Below are positions 11,386 to 22,538 of a stretch of 64,000 nucleotides of DNA, in pieces. The DNA comes from Nemertoderma westbladi (lineage: Eukaryota > Xenacoelomorpha > Nemertodermatida > Nemertodermatidae), in contig JAUCBJ010006900.1 in the NCBI GenBank assembly GCA_032718475.1, positions 62,001 through 126,000 of the forward strand, given 5' to 3'. Position 1 is the stretch's first letter, and every line of letters begins with the position of its first letter. The translations under genes were made by a program, and so were the position numbers. The notes under the pieces were generated by a model. That model made no database searches, had not been told where the DNA came from, and saw nothing but the letters and a program-made list of their open reading frames with translations.

Positions 11386-12930
11386 TATCGTTCGGAGTGG
11401 GCGTGTGACTCTATTATTTTATATTATTTTTATCATTTTATATTTATGTATGTATTACTATGTAATTTTATTATAATCGTTTTATTTAATTTAGTAGAAT
11501 ATTATTTTGGCGATTATTTTGTAGAATAGTGCAATATATTCGTGTTTATTACGTACGTAATTACTTATATTATATTTAGTGAGACGGCGAAGAAATAATT
11601 ATTTTTTCTCTTTCCTTACTGTCCGTATTATATTATAAATACGTAACTACAGTAAGATGAAATGTCTGTACTTATTAAAGTACAATAAAGCCACTACTAT
11701 ATTTAAGTATTATTGGTAGGCAGAGTATTAGGAATGCAAAGTTCAGATCCTCGTGTCTCGGCTAAACCAAGCTCTGGGTAGACCTTGGAAACGACTTGCC
11801 TCTTCACACTGACATTGCTTCGTGCGATATTGCTCTCATACCGTATATTAAATAATACATATAGTAGCGTGATGTCCCTTTAACAGTAGCGTATAACGCA
11901 AAATAAATCTGTTAAACCCTTTGACCATCTGTAATTCTAGTCGATTAAGATATCGTGGCACCCACCGATATACTTGAAAGACAAATTATAGAATCAGTGG
12001 TTAACGTCCCCAGACAAGTTCTGGAATAAATCGGTGCCCATCTCAAATATTAATTAGTTAATATTTACAAATCAAATAAGTCAAAATCTGTAAAATTCAG
12101 ATCCTTCAACAATTTTAGTCAATTAAGATATCGTAGCATTTACCGATATTCTTAAAGAGACCATTTTCTTAGAATTAAGGATCTTGTGTCCCTAGACAAG
12201 TTCTAGAATCAAAATATGCCCATTTAATTATCAAATAATAAAATTTCAGGGAATAAATTTAAATTCATGTCTTTTAATGAATTTAATAAATTGCTATTTT
12301 ACGCAATTTATAACATTCCCAAAATTCCATTAATTAATAGATCAAGGGAGCGGAGATTTATATTATTATGCGTATGCGTGTACGAAAGTCTCCCAAACAT
12401 AGTTAATAGCCGATAAAATTCGTAAAGTCATGTATAAACAGGACATTGACTATTAAAGAATCACTATTAAATAGCATCCCAGATCTGTATGCATTGGAAT
12501 CACCCTAATTCTACCGCTAGCTTTACATAATGTCACCATAGCAACAACCACGCTAGAATTAGAATTGAGTTAAAAGAACAATAGAAAGCTTGTCCCATTG
12601 AATAGCATAGGGAATAAATAGTGCACTGATAGTATCCAAGGATACATAATAATACAGTGACATTCTGGAAGGCATTGACTAACGGACAAGTGACCCGAGT
12701 GTGTGTAATTTGTGACAAGTTGTGTGTGTGGTACTTGTGAGTTTATAGGCGAATGTTACTACTAAGGTGTGTTTACAGTAGCCAGTCGCAATCGTAAAGT
12801 AACCTAACTCTCCAAGGAAAACCTGAAGTACATCTAAGCCTTTGGGACGGACAGTTGAGTGACTTGTGCCGGTTGTCGTTGTCGTTGTGCGGCTACGTCG
12901 TTGGCGAAAGTACAGCGGCGACGACACATC
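11386..12930. other. AT-rich non-coding DNA downstream of A1
   Basis: No supportable gene. 11404-11720 is very AT-rich and holds a polyadenylation-like AATAAA at about 11684, so it could include the A1 3' UTR or LTR; nothing in bases 1-2000 matches it. At 11936-12046 and 12115-12225 there is a diverged direct duplication, period about 179 bp, recognised by GATTAAGATATCGT and AGACAAGTTCT blocks. Confidence 0.5.
11936..12225. repeat. Diverged direct duplication, period about 179 bp
   Basis: Both copies share GATTAAGATATCGT, ACCGATAT, CC(C/T)AGACAAGTTCT and TGCCCAT in the same order, with many substitutions between them. Function unknown; no coding potential. Confidence 0.7.
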
Positions 12931-12959
12931 GGCGCTGAGGATCTCGTACTGTCCGGGGG

Positions 12960-14322
12960 TTGATTGGGGTAGGCAGCGACGCCCGCTCGCCTAAATGTGG
13001 ACTCATTATAATATGGATAAACTCATATATAGCAGATATGACGGAGTTGATAGAAGATGGTCTTGGTATCGGGGAGCGATATACTCTACTTTTACAAGCG
13101 TTTGTTGATAACTTAATACGCGGCGACGTTAGTCCAACTGCTGCGGAGGACGATGGTCGTTATATCGAACCGCCAATGTCCCAAGAGCAGCTCGCGCGAG
13201 TTGGACTATAGAAAATTCGCTGCTCGATATACGCGGCGTAATGGTACGTATATGGGCTTCTTAACTACTGGTCATCCTATCGATTTACACAATACAGACT
13301 ATGTCGACTATATATCCTGCCCAGCGGAGTCGGAACCATAAACTGAAATTCGAATGCGAAAATTATATTCGAAATTGACTCGAAAGAAAAGACACTAAAG
13401 AAACAAATGGACGCGGTAACTCCAACGTATATTTGGAATTCTTGATAGAAGCATTGTAACAACAAATAAATATCACCCGCGTTTACCCTACCAGACGTGC
13501 GTCTTTGGTATTATTACGATAAATGCCCTAGACTCAACTAATAAACGGAAAGACATAAACATCCACGTAAACCGAAACTTGTTGACGTATCACCTATGCT
13601 CACTCGGCTCGAACGATCCTGGAGTAAACCTACGATCAGAGTCCCGGAATACTCGGTCAAACCTCCTCATTCCTTAGTTGGACCTCAGACCTGCGATCCT
13701 GGTGGTGTCGCGGAACCTCGCAGACTGTATTCACTGTTCAAAGATCTAGTGCTACCCTAACAATTAATCGGTAACACTCCGACAGTGATTTCTAGCTAGC
13801 CGCCCATCTTACCTAGCCGGATTGTGACGCGGACACCTAATATCACTATCCAACCGTATGGTCGTTCCCGTTTAACGCGATACAACCCCTCATCAAGGTG
13901 AAGGAGAGCGTTGTACGAAACGAGTTAAACGCTATTCTATAAAGATCAAAAAAGAAACCTGCGTTTGTTCATATAAACGTAAGTTATAACAGTAAGTCCA
14001 ATCGATAAACGAATTGGCCTTATCTCAATTCGATTGGGAAATCCAGAATCTCTAAGAAGTTATCGAACTTGGACGATCCTATTCTCTGCGAGAGTTTTTG
14101 GATGAACGTATCCAGCTACGAGCGGAGGAAAATCAGCTCGAGGAGAAGCATATCGAAACGGCAGATACCTCGACCATAATCCTACACCTTCTGATGCAAT
14201 CATATTGCACCCTTCACCCAGGAGTTATGGCCCTCCTAGTAAAGTGGCTTCCCCCCAAAGAGAAAAGGACTCTTGCTAGCCTCAAGAAACTGCGTAAACG
14301 CCGTCCGCGCAAGAAAGACTAA
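12960..14322 (+). pseudogene. Decayed internal region of an unidentified retroelement (tentative)
   Basis: Two short open segments look more protein-like than chance. One is at about 13038-13211 (starting MTELIEDGLGIGERY). The other is at 14056-14322, an acidic-to-basic 88-residue stretch containing LEEKHIE and ending in a Lys/Arg-rich tail (LKKLRKRRPRKKD). No family is recognised and frames are interrupted between them. The second ends about 80 bp before a purine-rich GGGAGCGG that abuts the TG start of the LTR-like unit at 14401, so this may be the 3' internal part of that element. The rest of the segment shows nothing. Confidence 0.3.
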
Positions 14323-14400
14323 CTGTTTAGAGTATTTTTATATTTTAGAAACTGTGATTTGTTATATTTTATAGACTTAAATCCCATTTTCTGGGAGCGG

Positions 14401-15592
14401 TGTAAAAGCTTTTGTGGGATAACTGATTCGTTTGCCTTGTTGGCCAGTTCCCCCCCAGTCGCTAAGAATACTCTCAAAGTGATCTATAGTTAAAAATAGT
14501 GCAAGTTACCAGCTTATTGGCTGATTTGCTGTACGCAGGCATCTGGGCTCTGTTTAATCGGCCAACAAGCCTAGGGAGGTTGCGTCATAGCCTTGTTTTT
14601 GTATCTCCCAATAGAATTTGAGTTAGCCTTGATTTTGACCTATCACAGAGCTGCTGAACTGAAAATTTCCTATCTCACTGCTCTTTCTCTGTGTTGAACG
14701 GGAGCTTCGTGGAATAAGGGAGTTGGTATCCTCGTATAGAGCAGTAGTCACGAGTTTTTCAAAGCCACGAAAGAACGGCTTTTTAGAGTTTTATGTTTTC
14801 TGCTTTTTAGCGCAACACTAGTAGGTTTAATTATAAGGACATATATCCTTTAACTGCACCTCGCATTTAACTCGCATTTGACACACCGTAGTCACGGCCT
14901 TTAATAACTGGCTTTGTGAATACTGCATACTGCTATTTGTTGTCGGTTATTCATTATATTTGTTGATGAATTATTATATTGGAATAACGAGAAATAACCC
15001 CGACACCCAATATTCTTGATATACCGAAGGTAAGAGAGAAAGGTTACAGATAAACGATTGTGACTTATGTTAAAGTGGTTTGAAGTGAATCTAATGTTAT
15101 TTGATAGACCCTACATGAGTCAGTCTGTGTTCCTTTTATATGTGACTAAAATCAGTGAAGATCGGCAGATTAGTGTGCAGTATTGTGCAGCATTGTGTAT
15201 GAGTGAGTCTGTTAAAGAAGCATTCCTAAAGAATGCGCCATATATGTGAATTATAATTAAGCCATATCGTTGTGAGTAGTTTAAGTCATAACTCTGTTTA
15301 TGTAGATAAAGCGCCACGTCCTAAAGGAACTGTTAATATTACCGAAGGTGAATAATATTGTCAGAGATTATATAATACTGTCAGTCGAATAATACATTAG
15401 GCTTACATAGCAATAAAATTAAACCGTCGAACCCAATCTCCCGGGAATATCCAGCGGGTGAATGGTCGCGCACGGATTGGTTTCGACTAGTGTAGTGAAT
15501 CAAATACTTGTCATAGGCTAAAAAGCGATTTAATATCTAGAAGACATCTTAATTTGGCGGGTTAAACTGCCAAAGGTCTGAAAGCGCGAACA
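14401..15592 (+). repeat. LTR-like unit, copy 1 (partner at 32004-33188)
   Basis: Starts TGTAAAAGCTTTT and ends AAAGCGCGAACA, i.e. TG...CA. It aligns along most of its length with 32004-33188; shared blocks include TACTGCTATTT, TCGGTTATT, the GATCGGCAGAT/GGTCGGCAGAT segment, AGCGCCACGTCC and GGTGAATGGTCGCGCA. Divergence is substantial (roughly a fifth to a quarter by eye). The purine tract GGGAGCGG just upstream suggests a 3' LTR with internal sequence to its left. A 60-codon open stretch at 15067-15249 is probably chance. Confidence 0.6.
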
Positions 15593-15779
15593 CTACTCTC
15601 TGCCACTCCCTAAGGCCCTAATCTCTAATGCTACCCCTGTGCTATCATGCTATCTAACTCTCGCGTTGAAATAAGTAGGGCACGGGTGTGATGACGTGTT
15701 TGATGTAAGAGCAGGGTATGTTAATTAGGGTGGGTGCCGGGCATGAGAGGTGCCGGGCACAAGAAGTTAGCAGAGTAGA

Positions 15780-16950
15780 TGTAGTAGTAGAGTGGTTGTG
15801 GGCACTGCAAGCACCACGTAGATGGAGGTAGTAGAGTTAGTAAGAGTTAGTAGAGAGTTAGTAGAGTTAGTAAGAGTTAGTAGTAGTTCATATAATTAAC
15901 ATACCCACTTTGCCGGCACTCAGAGCGTCACGTGCAGGCGAGGAGACGTAGAGGAGATAAGATGTAGATAGAGTAGAGGGAGTAGATGTAGAGGAAGTAG
16001 ATAGAGGCGGGAGAGATGCGTGATGAAGGGGTGGCCCATAAGTTATTGAGTGGTCCGGTGGGTTGGACGGAAAGGGTACGGATGTGCTGAGGTGTACGCA
16101 TAGGTGTAGGAGTACCTCGTATGGAGTATGAGAAGTATGAGCACCTTTGATGGCACTGAGGGCGCCACGTATGGAATTGAGGGGAGCATGTATACATAGC
16201 CATAGTTGAGGGTGCCAGGTAGAGTAGTATAGGCGGGCACATAGGGTGCCAGGTAGTAAGAGTAGTAGAGACGGGCACATAGGGTGCCAGGTAGTAGAGT
16301 TAGAGAGTTAGAAGTAGCAGAGTGGTTGTGGGCACCGCAAGCGCCACGTAGATGGAGGTAGTAAGCAGAGTGGTTGTGGGCACCACAAGTGCCACGTAGA
16401 GGGAGGTAGTAAGCAGAGTGGTTGTGGGCACCGCAAGCGCCACGTAGATAGAGGTCGTAGCAGAGTTAGAGGTAGTAGAGTAGTAGAGAGGGCACAAAGT
16501 GAGGGGGGGGGGGGGGTATGTACGCATGCTATTCCCAAGGAGTAAGGAAAGTGCGAAACCTGTGGGCGCTGAGGGCATCACGTAGTGAGTAGTAAGAGGG
16601 TACGTAGTACCGTTAGTTAGAGGTAGTAGTAGAGTTGGAGAGTTCTAGTAGAGTTAGTAGAGTTAGTAGAGGTAGAGAGTCAGTAGAGAGTCAGTAGAGT
16701 TAGTAGAGGTAGAGAGTCAGTAGAGTTAGTAGAGGTAGAGAGTCTGTAGAGTTAGAGAGTTAGAGAGATAGAGAGTTAGTAGGGTTAGTAGAGGTAGAGA
16801 GTAAGTGGAGTTAGAGAGTTAGTAAAGGTAGAGAGTCAGTAGAGTTAGAGAGTCAGTAGAATTAGAGAGTCAGTAGAGCCAGGGAGTTAGTAGAGCTAGT
16901 GGAGTCAGTAGAGTTAGCAGTAAGAGAGTAGAGACCATAGAAGTAGCAGC
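15780..16950 (+). repeat. GTAGAGTTAG-rich satellite and about 50 bp minisatellite
   Basis: Highly strand-asymmetric purine-rich DNA. GAGTGGTTGTGGGCAC...CACGTAGA units recur at about 15790, 16320, 16371 and 16421 with about 50 bp spacing. From 16620 to 16920 short AGAGTTAGTAGAGGTAGAGAGTC-type units predominate. A homopolymer of G lies at about 16502-16516. Translations of the opposite strand are Ser/Thr/Pro-rich and are simply repeat products. Confidence 0.8.
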
Positions 16951-16994
16951 TAGAAAGATAAATAGGGTAATAGCACAAATTAAAATAAAAGTTA

Positions 16995-17232
16995 AGAATA
17001 TCAGGATCACCTCCGAACTACAGAAGGGCCTTCTAGGTGGCCTTCAAAGGTCTGGTAGACCACCCGGGGCTGGAGGGCGAGTCGGTGTAATACAACAGGT
17101 GGCATCTAGTAGACAGGGAGGTGGATACACATCTCAACATTCCTCAGAGGTGGGAGAAGCCGGAAGCAGATAGACTTGAGGGGAAGCGACTGGAAGAAGT
17201 CGCCAGGCGAGAAAGGCGGAGAGAGAGTAGTG
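16995..17232 (+). pseudogene. Relic of family B zinc-knuckle ORF, 5' part
   Basis: Collinear with 45680-45910. GGTCTGGTAGACCACCC, GGGCGAGTCGGTGTA and AAGCGACTGGAAGAAGTCGC are shared with the intact copy. Frame is lost by indels and stops, and the zinc-finger half is deleted. It shows that the accessory ORF was present in at least two separate insertions of the family. Confidence 0.75.
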
Positions 17233-18005
17233 AATAGTAGGAATGAAACGCGTTATGAAGACGAGCTTATAATATAATATATATAATAACAATAATTATA
17301 ATCTTATAATAATTATATAATAATTCGTATATATATTATACAGTATGTACCGTAGTCAAGCACAACCTTTTTCCAATTAGCTACTGCGACTGGGGACTAA
17401 TTGACTAGGGCGACAGGAAGGGACTTAGACGGCTCCCAGTAACATGTGCGTACATGCGTGGGACCCGATAAGTGCGTGGTCATTAAACAACAGGGCGGAG
17501 TTCAGGATTTATTGTGAAAGCTCGTATCCTGCGGGATAAGAATCGTGCAGATGGGCACTACCGGGATACGAGTAGGAGGGGCACTTGGTGGAACCACAGG
17601 CGTGGAGAGTGAGGAGTATGAGAGGAGTATGAGAGAAGTATGAGAGGAGTATGAGAGGAATGTGAGAAGAGTATGGGAGGAGAACGCAAGAGAGATAGCG
17701 AGAGGTGGTGTGGAGATAGCGCGAAGAGAGTGCGGGTGCAATTCAAGTGTGGGGGGGGGGGGGGAAGCAAGAGGCGGAGTGAGGGACGAGGAGGTCCGAG
17801 AGTATGGAAGAGTTAGGGTGTAAGTGGAGCGGAGTTAGCGGTGAAAGTGTTGGCTCTCAGTGTCTGGCTGAGTTTATCAGCTCTCATATTTCTATTTACA
17901 TTACCTTATATAACCCTGGCATTAAATTTACAGTGCGGCAAAACACATATAGGCCTATTAGTGTTAGTAACAATTTGAGACGATATATTTGGGCGACTCT
18001 GGATA
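17233..18005. other. Non-coding 3' relic sequence and RT-element leader
   Basis: 17270-17345 is a TATAATA-rich tract. 17365-17870 is family B-derived, including a homopolymer of G at about 17750-17764 and GTATGAGAGGA microsatellite units at about 17610-17680. 17871-18005 is presumably leader of the RT element that starts at 18006. No gene seen. Confidence 0.5.
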
Positions 18006-21000
18006 ATGTCGCAGGGCTCCCAGCGTTGCTGCCAGTGTGTGGTCCGGGCGTGTGGCCAATCGAGTCGCTGTGGATGTGTTCGGAAGGGGACGGCCTGTAC
18101 CAGCTGCACCGCGATGTCCACCGGCGGTTGTCTGAACCCGCATTCAAACTCAACAGCCACAATTTCGGCCAGCACAATGGTGACTGGTTTCCCAGATGGT
18201 GACTCCGACTCCGACACGGATTCCTCGTCGAGCGTGGTCACCCAGGTCCCTCGTCCTCGCACGCCGGGGTTAGACTTGAGCCTGCCATCTCTTCCTGACA
18301 TCTCTCGGAGTTCATCATTGGGCGATGTTGGGTCTTCTCCTTCACCTATTGGTATTTCAACTAAAGAGCGATTGGAAACCGCTTTCGGTGGCCCTTGGCT
18401 GAACTCTCCAGGGTCTTCTGCGAATTCGGAATGGGAGACTCGCTTCTCTCGCCTTACCTGCTTACCTGGTCGCCTGTACACCGTGCCGGGCGGCAATGTA
18501 GGACGTAAGGTGGCTGATATTATCGCCCAGGAGTTGGAGTTGCTGACTGAGGGGGTCTATCCCTCGGAACGGCCCCTCAGCTTTATCGCCACTGTTTTCC
18601 ACCGGGATCCCGACGTTAAAAAGTCAGCGGATATTCGGCGCACTATATTGCGCAGGGTCGGTATGTGGCAACGGGAGGAGTATCAACAGCTGGTGGTGGA
18701 GGCTGAACGTTGCAGCTTAAAGTTCGCCAAATCCAGCGGTTTGCGCCAGGTTAACCCTACCCGAGCTTATAATAGGAAGATTCTGGCGGGACAGAACAGG
18801 GCGGCTGTCAGACTCGTTACGGACAGGGACAGTGGTGGGATCTTGGACCCCGATGCCCAGGCCGAGGGACGACTACCGGGAGTTACTGTTCGCGATGTCC
18901 TCGCCGAAAAACATCCCCCTCAGATGGATGTCTCTCCGGATGCTTTTGAGTCCTGCGATGTGTTGCCTGCCTTCGAGGATGTTGACATCACAGGTCAAAC
19001 CGTCCTCAAGGTTACCCGCGCGCTACGGGGTGGAGCCGGTCCGATCGGTGGCGATGCCGAATTGTGGAGCGCCCTCCTCACCCGCTATGAGGCGCACAGC
19101 TCCCGCCTCCGTGAGGCCGTCGCCGGGTTGGCTCGTCGCCTCGCCAACTCGGTGGTACCTTGGCACGAGATCCGCGCTCTCCGGGCCTGCCGCCTCGTAG
19201 CGGTGGATAAGGAACCCGGCGTCCGTCCTATCGGTATCGGCGAGGTTCTGTACCGTCTCCTCACGAATTGCCTTACGTCGGTCACCAAGACGGACTTCAT
19301 AATGGAGTGTGGGGCGGACCAGCTCTGTGCGGGAGTTAAGGCGGGCATCGAAGGCGCTGTCCACGCGATGTCTACATTGTACGATGAAGACTCCACCCAG
19401 TGCATGCTCCTCGTCGACGCCGCAAATGCGTTCAACAGCATTAGCCGCCCGGTAGCCTTGTGGAACGCGCGCATGTACTGGCACCGGTGTTCCCGGTTCT
19501 TGTACAATGCGTACAACGGTCACGCGGCCCTCTATCTCCAGGGATCCAGTAAGCCGCTGTGGAGCAGGGAGGGGTACACCCAGGGCGACCCGGCAGCCAT
19601 GCTTGGGTATGGCTGTGGGACCCTTCCCTTGATTCGGTCATTGCGGGATGTTCATCCTCGTCCGACACATCCCACTGACCCGCCGTCGACTTTACCCGCT
19701 GACCCACCGTCGGCTCCACCCGCAGACTCACCGTCGACTCAACCCACCGAGACCGACTCACTGTCGACTCCACCCGCTGACCCACCATCGACTCAACCCG
19801 CCAAGTCCGATCCACTGTCGACTCCACCCGCTGACCCACCGTCAACACAACCCGCCGAGTCCGTCCCACTGTTGACTCCACCCGCTGTCCCTCCGTCGAC
19901 TCAACCCGCCGAGTCCGACCCAATGCTGACTCAACCAGCTGACGCGCCATCGACTCAACCCACTGACCCGCCGTCGACTCTACCAGCCGATCCGTTGTCG
20001 ACTCAACCCGCCGACTTGCCGTTGACTCTACCATCCGACTCACCATCGACATCCAACCGCAGACCCGCCTTTGCCTCCACCCGGCACCTTGCCGTCGACT
20101 CCACCCGCTGATCCACCATTGACTCAACCCGTGGACCCGCCGTTGAGTGAACCTGGCAGCCCAACTGTCTCACAGAGGCAGTGTTGGTATGCCGATGATG
20201 CCTCCTCGGCAGGTTCACTCGAGGGGGTGATGGCTTGGTGGGAGGAGCTGCTTCGTGTCGGACCCCGAATCGGTTATAACCCGGAGCCCACCAAGTCCTA
20301 CTTGGAGGTCAAACCTGGGGTTGCGGAGCGAGCACAGCAGATGTTTGGGGCCTCGGGGGTCCAGATTGTTTCCGGGCACTGATTCCTGGGGGGTTATGTG
20401 GGCGACTCACTGGGTTTGCGCGAGTTTATCACCGAGAAGGTTTCCGGGTGGGTCTGGAGTATTGGTCGACTCGCCGAGGTGGCCGAGGAGTTCCCCCAGA
20501 CCGCCCACACTGGGTTGACCCGCTGTGTTCAGGCAGAGTGGGATTACCTGTTGCGGGTGGTGGACACAGAGGTTAGAGGATGTGGCGCCCATCCGTTCGG
20601 CACTGTTGCGCCAGTTTATCCCGGCTCTGTTTGGTTTGCCTGGGTCTGTCGACGAGGAGTTGCTCCTCCTCCCAGTTCGACATGGCGGCATTGGGATCCG
20701 TGATCCGATGGTGCGCCGTGGCCCCGCCCGTGAGGCGTCTCTCGCTGGAACGGTCGGGGTGGTTGATGCCATGACTACGGGTCGCCCCCTCCATGTCGCG
20801 GACCACGCAGCCTGTCTCGCCTCCGCCCTCGCCGAGAGCCGGATCACTCAGGATGCGGCCTACAAGGTGATACAGACGAACGCACTCCAAGCCATTCCCT
20901 CGGAACGACGACGCACCGTCGAACGTACGATGTCCCATAAGACTGGGGGATGGTTGACGGCGCAGACCTTCCTGATCGGTACTGATCCCTTGCCTCTGAG
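18006..21000 (+). pseudogene. Reverse transcriptase of an unclassified non-LTR-like element, frameshifted
   Basis: ATG 18006 opens 701 codons. Residues about 9-46 are Cys-rich (CCQC, CGQSSRCGC, CTSC) and could bind zinc or nucleic acid. RT motifs follow: RPIGIGEVLYRL (about residue 402), VDAANAFNS with the catalytic Asp at residue 471, and YTQGDPAAM with Asp at residue 528. A minisatellite then fills 19655-20150 and changes frame. WYADDA (YADD at 20188-20199) is in another frame, followed by a TGA at about 20380 and a second frame change near 20580. LPVRHGGIGIRDP lies near 20670. The combination recalls RT proteins annotated in corals, sponges and other invertebrates, but I cannot name the clade. 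The end is around 21000; no terminal repeats found. Confidence 0.75.
19655..20150 (+). repeat. Coding minisatellite inside the RT palm
   Basis: Units of about 24-27 bp of the type CCACCGTCGACTCAACCCGC encode PPSTQPAD-like Pro/Ser/Thr repeats. The array begins straight after LPLIRSL and ends just before WYADDA, so it lies between RT motifs B and C, where relatives have a short connection. It is GC-rich and contains many GTCGAC sites. The frame changes across it. Confidence 0.85.
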
Positions 21001-21235
21001 CTCCAACATATCCTTCTGGTGCTTTGGTGGTAGGCCCGATGATATTTGTGTGGTGGCGGAATTAACTTTGTTATTTTTGGTGCACATCTTTTTAATTTAT
21101 GATTTAAGATTATTATACTATATATTTATTTACCTTTTTATAACTTTTACCAGAACAAAACTTTCGCCAGATTCATCGCGATATACAAAATCTCTTTCCT
21201 CAAAAAAATCTAACTTCAAAAAACGGGCAGGTTGA

Positions 21236-22327
21236 AGGCCTATCCATATATTTTTAGTCTAACAAAATGTATATTTAATAAATGAAATTGTTTTTCTACT
21301 TTATCCATTTTTTCGAAATATTAATTAAGGGGGAGGGGGTGGGGTAGTTACTATTACAGTAATATGTATAATGAAAGGGGATAGTAGGCCTACTCAACAA
21401 ATGGAACGAAAGTGTGGCTAACTGGACCGAACTGGACAACCAAATGAAAGATAATCTAAAAACAACCATCCATGCAGACCGGTGAAAATTAATATTGAAT
21501 TTAATTTGGTCTTTTTATACATTGTAAATTTAGGTGCATATAAGATGTCGCTAAAAAAAACTGCTGTACTGCTTTTGCCAGGCCTACTGGTGGCATATTT
21601 CTGGGTTTATAGATTGCAGTATTTTGCGTACCGGTAGTTGTTTCACCGGTCTGCATGGATGGTTGTTTTTAGATTATCTTTCATGTGACACTCCAGTTCG
21701 ATCCAGTTCGGTCCAGATTCGAGTAGAGTACTAACCAATGAAACGTCGATTATCTCCAAATATTTTTTTTATGAATTTGTCAACTTAAAAAACCCTACTA
21801 CTTCTATAATTTCTACATTAAACTGAAAATTTCTGTATTAGCATAAGTAGTACCTGACCTGCATAAGGTTTCATATAACTTTTTGAAATTATTATTTAAT
21901 AAAATTTAATACTATTTAACAAAGTTAAAGTTAGCATAAATTTGCAGCGCCACCTAGCGGTGTAGATTCATTTTTCACGAAATTTCGTCTGGATTTATTG
22001 CCCCATCCTTTATCTATTAATTAAAAATCTTTTATGTGATTCAAAATTGTAAAATTCTTAGGGTTTTAAGCGCAACCAACTTTTTTTTCATTGTTAACTA
22101 GTATCAACTAATATTAAATAGCGAAAAATAAATATTTTCTGACCTATCATGTAGAATAACATCTTAGGTACTTGTATTTCAAATTATAGGCTCATTCGAA
22201 AGCTCTTTACTCAGTGAACAAAGTTACATACAATATTGTTTGGCAAATTCTTGAAAGCTGCCTGAGCGATCATAACTTGAACAAAAATTGCAAGGCATAT
22301 TTTACCTAAACTAATGTTATGTTGTTT
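21236..22327. other. AT-rich intergenic DNA with a hairpin MITE
   Basis: No gene. Apart from the inverted-repeat element at 21422-21717 it is AT-rich unique-looking sequence. GCGCCACCTAGCGG at about 21947 resembles the CTCF-like words in the tandem repeats near 28 kb. Confidence 0.5.
21422..21717. mobile_element. Hairpin MITE-like element, about 296 bp
   Basis: The left end, CTGGACCGAACTGGA through GCAGACCGGTGAAA (21422-21485), reappears as its reverse complement at 21640-21717. The match is near perfect for about 50 bp, with an indel in the outer part. The core is AT-rich and non-coding. No target duplication was identified confidently. Confidence 0.75.
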
Positions 22328-22332
22328 CACAA

Positions 22333-22445
22333 CTATGTAATGATGCAACGGTTCCCCCAGTCAAACCTAACCAGACTGAGGTCAAACCGGTAGCCGGCCT
22401 ATATATTCAGATCAGTCTAATACACGCTACGCGTATATCACACAT
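22333..22445 (-). repeat. Candidate 3' LTR of the Ty3/gypsy-like element
   Basis: Matches 27133-27241 except near CCCCC/CCACC and GAGG/GCCG. At about 110 bp it is unusually short for an LTR. On the minus strand it starts TGATATACGCG. A purine-rich AAGGGGTATGTG immediately upstream (minus strand) fits a polypurine tract. Confidence 0.65.
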
Positions 22446-22538
22446 ACCCCTTAATAGTGGGGGGTTGATTGTGTGAGTGTAAATTATATTACTATTTATA
22501 CTAGTTAATGTTAATAGTAAATGTCCTATTGTGTAGGG

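Larger units (their letters stand above)
15680..17870 (+). mobile_element. Internally deleted relic of BEL/Pao family B (3' third)
   Basis: Four blocks match the intact family B element at 34585-48561. GGGTACGTAGTACCGTTAGTTAG at about 16599 matches the 42 bp array at 43745-44265. About 16995-17232 matches the start of the zinc-knuckle ORF (45680-45910). About 17365-17410 matches 47460-47510 (AATTAGCTACTG). About 17695-17870 matches 47620-47790 (CAATTCAAGTGTGGGGGG, then AAAGTGTTGG). Everything between is deleted and no LTR is visible at either end. Purine-rich AGTAGAGTTAG repeats fill 15780-16960. Confidence 0.75.

Noticed and set aside
1-11900. 3' LTR of A1 at 11404-11720
   Set aside because: AT-rich with AATAAA, but no match to the 5' region in either family A copy, so not called.
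16300-16581. Pro/Thr-rich minus-strand ORFs in the 15.9-16.6 kb repeats
   Set aside because: Products of the purine-rich minisatellite with no non-repetitive content.
19441-20127. 228-codon minus-strand ORF with VESTAGQ repeats
   Set aside because: It is the opposite strand of the RT minisatellite; the repeat unit is stop-free in several frames.
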